NCBI GenBank assembly: GCA_045586995.1 | Contig: JAZNBI010000122.1 | Coordinates: forward strand, 1 to 9,285 | DNA: 9,285 bases | Reading direction: 5' to 3' | Origin: JAZNBI01 sp045586995 | GTDB taxonomy: Bacteria > Bacillota > Clostridia > Oscillospirales > CAG-272 | Shown here: positions 6,411 through 9,285 of the stretch, piece after piece | Layout: each line of letters starts with the position of its first letter | Position numbering within the stretch: position 1 is the stretch's first letter | Program-made: the position numbers and the translations under genes | The notes under the pieces: generated by a model | Told to the model about the DNA's origin: nothing | Seen by the model: only the letters and a program-made list of their open reading frames with translations | Database searches by the model: none

Positions 6411-7151
6411 TTATTTAAATTCTGTTTTCATGTCAAAAAGCAAGAATCTTTTTCTTGTAATATTATAGAAAAGCTTATCGTTGCTTTGCGGAAAAACATC
6501 TGAATTTTTTAATGCCGTCATTAAATATTCAGGCCCGAGGAAATCCACGCTGTTAGTCGCCAAAAGCGCATTGATATTTATCGATTTTTCGCTGCACACA
6601 ACCGAAACGTTTTTTATCATTCCGGAAATGTCGGTTTCTTTTTCACCCGATTTGGTTCGCTTTATGATATTAAGCGGCGATTTGGAAAGTAGGTCTGAAA
6701 TTCGGTTGGCAACGCAAACGGAGCTGTCGGTAAATATTTCTAATTCATATTCGGAATATCCTATATCGGTAAATTTCGTTTGAGGAGTATATACATCTGT
6801 AACCTGCATTTCGCTTGTCAATTCCTCATTCATTTGAGTTTTAATAATTTCGAAATCAAGCTCGCGGTCGATTTTGATATCCATGTATTCGCAAATGCTT
6901 TGACTTCCTACCGACAACGGTGCGGCAAATATCATTTTTGCATGAGGGTTGAATCCTTTCGTATACCATACGGGAACACCCGCTCTTACCAAAACGCGAG
7001 CCATTGTTCGCTGAAGATCAAGATGGGAAATGAACTGTAAAGACCCTGTTTTGAAAAATTTAATTCTTACGTTTTTTGGAACTTCCAAGAGGGGGAGGGA
7101 GTTCTTTTGGAAGATTTTTGATGGATTTATATTTTTGATTTCGGACAGCAT
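6411..7151 (-). CDS. TIGR03936/DUF2344 protein, radical-SAM-linked partner
   Basis: This 246-residue soluble protein belongs to the family found next to or fused with TIGR03960 radical SAM proteins in clostridia. Its biochemical role is not established. The recognisable core starts at residue 28: VRIKFFKTGSLQFISHLDLQRTMARVLVRAGVPVWYTKGFNPHAKMIFAAPLSVG. The family signatures FISHLDLQRT (40-49) and KGFNPHAK (65-72) are intact. The first 27 residues are an extension of ordinary composition not expected in the family. The ATG at 7151 is still the best start, because a G-rich site (GGGGGGTG on the minus strand) lies about 6-8 bases before it and no ATG lies closer to the core. It overlaps the end of the radical SAM gene by 25 bases, suggesting coupled translation. 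A shared terminator follows its stop. Confidence 0.88.
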   Translation of the reverse strand: MLSEIKNINPSKIFQKNSLPLLEVPKNVRIKFFKTGSLQFISHLDLQRTMARVLVRAGVPVWYTKGFNPHAKMIFAAPLSVGSQSICEYMDIKIDRELDFEIIKTQMNEELTSEMQVTDVYTPQTKFTDIGYSEYELEIFTDSSVCVANRISDLLSKSPLNIIKRTKSGEKETDISGMIKNVSVVCSEKSININALLATNSVDFLGPEYLMTALKNSDVFPQSNDKLFYNITRKRFLLFDMKTEFK

Positions 7152-8986
7152 GACTTTTCACCCCCCAATTTATTTGCTCCGCACCCACTGCACACCTTGC
7201 GGCAATGCTCGGTCGTATGCTCGGAATATGCACGATGACGTTCTTTGAGCAAAAATTCCTTAGATACTCCGCAGTCGATAATATCCCAAGGCAAAACCTC
7301 GGCTTCGGAATATTCGCGGTTGGCGTAGAAAGACATATCCAAGCCGACGCTTTCGAACGCCTCTACCCATTTATTATAATCAAAATATTCATCCCAAGCA
7401 TCAAATGACATTCCCATTTCATGCGCTTTTAATAAAGCCGCGCAAAGTTTACGGTTGCCACGCGCCAAAACCGCCTCTACTCTTGATACCTTTGCGTCGT
7501 GATGGTTGTATTTTATTTTGCGGTCGGTTATTTTTGAACCGAGATATTTTTGCTTTTCTTCAAGCGTTTCTATTGTGTCCTGAGCTTCCCATTGGAACGG
7601 TGTGAACGGCTTTGGCACAAAGCAGGAAACGCTTACTGTTACCGACGGTTTTTTAGCTTTGTTTCTGTTTGGAGCTTTGTAATACTCATCAATTACTGCC
7701 GATGCAAGAGCTGAAATTCCGTCGAGATCCTCGAGGACTTCTGTAGGAAGACCTTCCATAAAGTAAAGCTTAACAAGAGATTTTCCTGCGTTAAAAGCTA
7801 TACCGACAGAGCGCATAAGGTCTTCGAACGTTACGTTTTTATTGATCACGTCGCGCAGACGTTGAGTTCCCGCTTCGGGAGCGAAGGTCAGAGATGACGC
7901 GCGAACAGAAGCAACCTTTTGCATCAGCTTTTCCGAAAAGCTGTCAATGCGAAGCGACGGCAGGGAAATGCTGACCATATTTTCCTCTGTCCAGTCAAGT
8001 AAAAGATTTGTTAAATCCTCTAAGCAGGAATAGTCGCTTATTGACAAGGATGACAGAGATATTTCATCATATCCGGTAGCTTGAAAAATATCCTTTGCTT
8101 GTTCACAAAGCACACTTGGTGATTTTTCTCTGACAGGACGGTAGATTATACCCGCCTGGCAAAATCTGCATCCTCTGATACACCCGCGGAATACTTCAAG
8201 CATAATACGGTCGTGAACGGTTTCAATATAAGGGATAATCGGATTTTTTGGGAAATATGCATCATCTAATTTTGCGATGATTCTTTTTTCTACCTTTTTG
8301 GGTATATCATCAAAAATCGGCTTATATTGCTCTATTGTGCCGTCGGCGTTGTAAGTAACATCATAGAATGACGGAACGTAGGTGCCTTTAATGCTTCTTG
8401 CAGCTTCGTGAAGAAACGCCTTTTTTGAATAGTTGCCGCTTTTTTTCATTTTTATGTAAAGCTCTGTAAATTCGACAAGCATTTCCTCGCCTTCACCGAT
8501 TGAAAAGCAATCAAAGAAGTCGGCTATAGGTTCGGCGTTATACGTGCACGGACCGCCGCCTATGATAATAGGCATATCGTCGGTTCGGTCTTTTGCTAAC
8601 AGCGGAAGCTCGGCTAAAGAAAGCATATTTAAAACGTTTGTGTAGCACATTTCATATTGGAGAGTAAAGCCCACAATATCAAAATCTTTGATAGGGTCTT
8701 TGCTCTCAAGAGCATATAAGGGAATCTTATGCTCTCTCATTTTTTCTTCCATATCCGTCCAGGGAGCAAACACTCTCTCACACCAGATATCCTCTTGGTT
8801 GTTTAACGCACCGTAAAGAATTCTCATTCCGAGATTGGACATTCCTATCTCATAAGTATCAGGGAAACAGAAAGCCCATCTTGCAGATACCTTTTCTTTA
8901 TCTTTAATTATTTGACCGTGCTCGCCGCCGCAGTATCTTCCCGGCTTTGAAACCGATTTTAAAATATTGGTAATTTCATTATTCAT
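7127..8986 (-). CDS. TIGR03960-family cobalamin-binding-type radical SAM protein
   Basis: The protein has 619 residues. The N-terminal part (about 35-170) resembles a B12-binding/Rossmann-like domain: YEIGMSNLGMRILYGALN, the VFAPWTDMEEKM segment, DIVGFTLQYEMCYTNVLNML, and IIIGGGPCTYNAEPIADFFD ending in the IGEGEEM segment. The radical SAM domain follows, with cluster cysteines C269, C273 and C276 in FRGCIRGCRFCQAGIIYRP. Downstream come SLSSLSISDYSCLEDL and LTFAPEAGTQRLRDVINKN, as in radical SAM enzymes of the B12 class. The C-terminus is cysteine-rich (C595, C599, C602, C613, C614), which could hold zinc or a further cluster. Its substrate is unknown; its constant pairing with the TIGR03936 gene suggests a joint reaction, perhaps in RNA or protein modification, but that is inference. 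The ATG at 8986 has AGAGG about 10 bases upstream. Confidence 0.9.
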   Translation of the reverse strand: MNNEITNILKSVSKPGRYCGGEHGQIIKDKEKVSARWAFCFPDTYEIGMSNLGMRILYGALNNQEDIWCERVFAPWTDMEEKMREHKIPLYALESKDPIKDFDIVGFTLQYEMCYTNVLNMLSLAELPLLAKDRTDDMPIIIGGGPCTYNAEPIADFFDCFSIGEGEEMLVEFTELYIKMKKSGNYSKKAFLHEAARSIKGTYVPSFYDVTYNADGTIEQYKPIFDDIPKKVEKRIIAKLDDAYFPKNPIIPYIETVHDRIMLEVFRGCIRGCRFCQAGIIYRPVREKSPSVLCEQAKDIFQATGYDEISLSSLSISDYSCLEDLTNLLLDWTEENMVSISLPSLRIDSFSEKLMQKVASVRASSLTFAPEAGTQRLRDVINKNVTFEDLMRSVGIAFNAGKSLVKLYFMEGLPTEVLEDLDGISALASAVIDEYYKAPNRNKAKKPSVTVSVSCFVPKPFTPFQWEAQDTIETLEEKQKYLGSKITDRKIKYNHHDAKVSRVEAVLARGNRKLCAALLKAHEMGMSFDAWDEYFDYNKWVEAFESVGLDMSFYANREYSEAEVLPWDIIDCGVSKEFLLKERHRAYSEHTTEHCRKVCSGCGANKLGGEKSCCPKSKI

Positions 8987-9004
8987 TTGACATAAACCTC
9001 TTTT

Positions 9005-9048
9005 CTTGAATACAGGTCCGAAGAAAAAACCTCAGACCTGTTTTCAAG
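9005..9048 (-). other. Leader hairpin before the radical SAM gene
   Basis: An inverted repeat fills almost the whole gap between the membrane-protein stop (9050) and the radical SAM gene. CTTGAA (9005-9010) pairs with TTCAAG (9043-9048), then one mismatch, then ACAGGTC (9012-9018) pairs with GACCTGT (9035-9041), around a 16-base loop. Neither strand has a clean T run after the stem, so it is not a typical terminator. On the minus strand the stem ends 4 bases before the GAGG ribosome binding site, which makes a role in translation or RNA stability possible. Confidence 0.6.
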
Positions 9049-9049
9049 C

Positions 9050-9285
9050 TTAATATATTAGCAATTTAGAAAGTATAACAGTCGGCATCAGCCATATCAG
9101 TTGATACAAAACTATATAAACCGAGTAGAAGTCGGATATAAGCCCCGAAGCAGTAAACAGTATGGAAAGCATCGCCCCCAACGCTGTTCCCGCAACGCTG
9201 ACCTTTTGGAGAAGCTTTACAATGCGTTCGATTTTAAAGCAGGTCGAAAAAGCGTTTATTAACGAGGAGATTTTTCCGTTTGTTA
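9050..9285 (-). CDS. C-terminus of an unidentified membrane protein (runs off the right edge)
   Basis: An open frame enters from the right edge and gives 77 residues before TAA at 9052-9050. The fragment starts with a polar, partly basic stretch (TNGKISSLINAF, then KIERIVKLLQKV) and continues with two hydrophobic segments that look like membrane helices, at about fragment residues 29-49 (VAGTALGAMLSILFTASGLI) and 54-75 (SVYIVLYQLIWLMPTVILSK). I do not recognise the family. A basic amphipathic stretch followed by a final helical hairpin also occurs at the end of some P-type ATPases, but that is only a loose resemblance. It is on the same strand as the radical SAM pair, 63 bases upstream, and may be cotranscribed with it. 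Confidence 0.6.
   Translation of the reverse strand, partial: TNGKISSLINAFSTCFKIERIVKLLQKVSVAGTALGAMLSILFTASGLISDFYSVYIVLYQLIWLMPTVILSKLLIY

Noticed and set aside
8983..8996. Four-codon upstream frame MSNE overlapping the radical SAM start (ATG TCA AAT GAA TAA on the minus strand)
   Set aside because: Its ATG is only 3 bases from the AGAGG site, which is poor spacing, and such short frames arise easily by chance.
9005..9048. Treating the leader hairpin as a rho-independent terminator
   Set aside because: On neither strand is the full stem followed by a T run; the only long T run lies in the loop.

Overview
The window looks like a chromosomal housekeeping segment from a low-GC Gram-positive anaerobe, most likely a clostridium of the Oscillospiraceae/Ruminococcaceae type. 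The evidence is AT-rich sequence with strong Shine-Dalgarno sites, clean sigma-A promoters with 17-bp spacers, a T-box riboswitch in front of tyrS, and the adjacent TIGR03960/TIGR03936 radical-SAM gene pair common in clostridia. I see no insertion sequence, phage gene, tRNA, rRNA or CRISPR array. Family names rest on motifs recalled from memory, not on a database search.

Layout. Positions 1-344 (minus) are the start of an RluA-type rRNA/tRNA pseudouridine synthase. Positions 427-1056 (minus) are upp, uracil phosphoribosyltransferase. Positions 1057-1274 are a divergent control region with one promoter facing each way. On the plus strand follow mtaB (1275-2582), which encodes a tRNA methylthiotransferase, and 27 bases later a 744-residue protein (2610-4844). 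The promoter of tyrS overlaps the stop codon of that gene. It drives a tyrosine T-box leader with specifier codon UAC at 4960-4962, and then tyrS itself (5132-6355). A symmetrical hairpin at 6365-6398 ends tyrS and also the opposing minus-strand operon. That operon reads from the right edge: the C-terminus of a membrane protein (9050-9285), a cobalamin-binding-type radical SAM protein (7127-8986), and its partner, the TIGR03936/DUF2344 protein (6411-7151), which overlaps it by 25 bases.

The most interesting item is the 744-residue protein. It follows the domain order of the large single-chain clostridial FGAM synthetase (PurL) from the linker region to the start of the glutaminase domain. Every catalytic motif I can align is lost: the SDHCRH-type segment reads EKNYYD, the NETHNHP-type ATP/metal loop is absent, and the glutaminase cysteine is apparently valine. 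The protein stops before the rest of the glutaminase domain. The frame is intact across 744 codons, it has a good ribosome binding site and it is linked to mtaB. It therefore looks like a maintained pseudoenzyme of unknown function rather than a recent pseudogene.

Functionally the region is mostly translation and RNA modification (pseudouridine synthase, MtaB, TyrRS), pyrimidine salvage (upp), the radical SAM pair, and this PurL-like protein.
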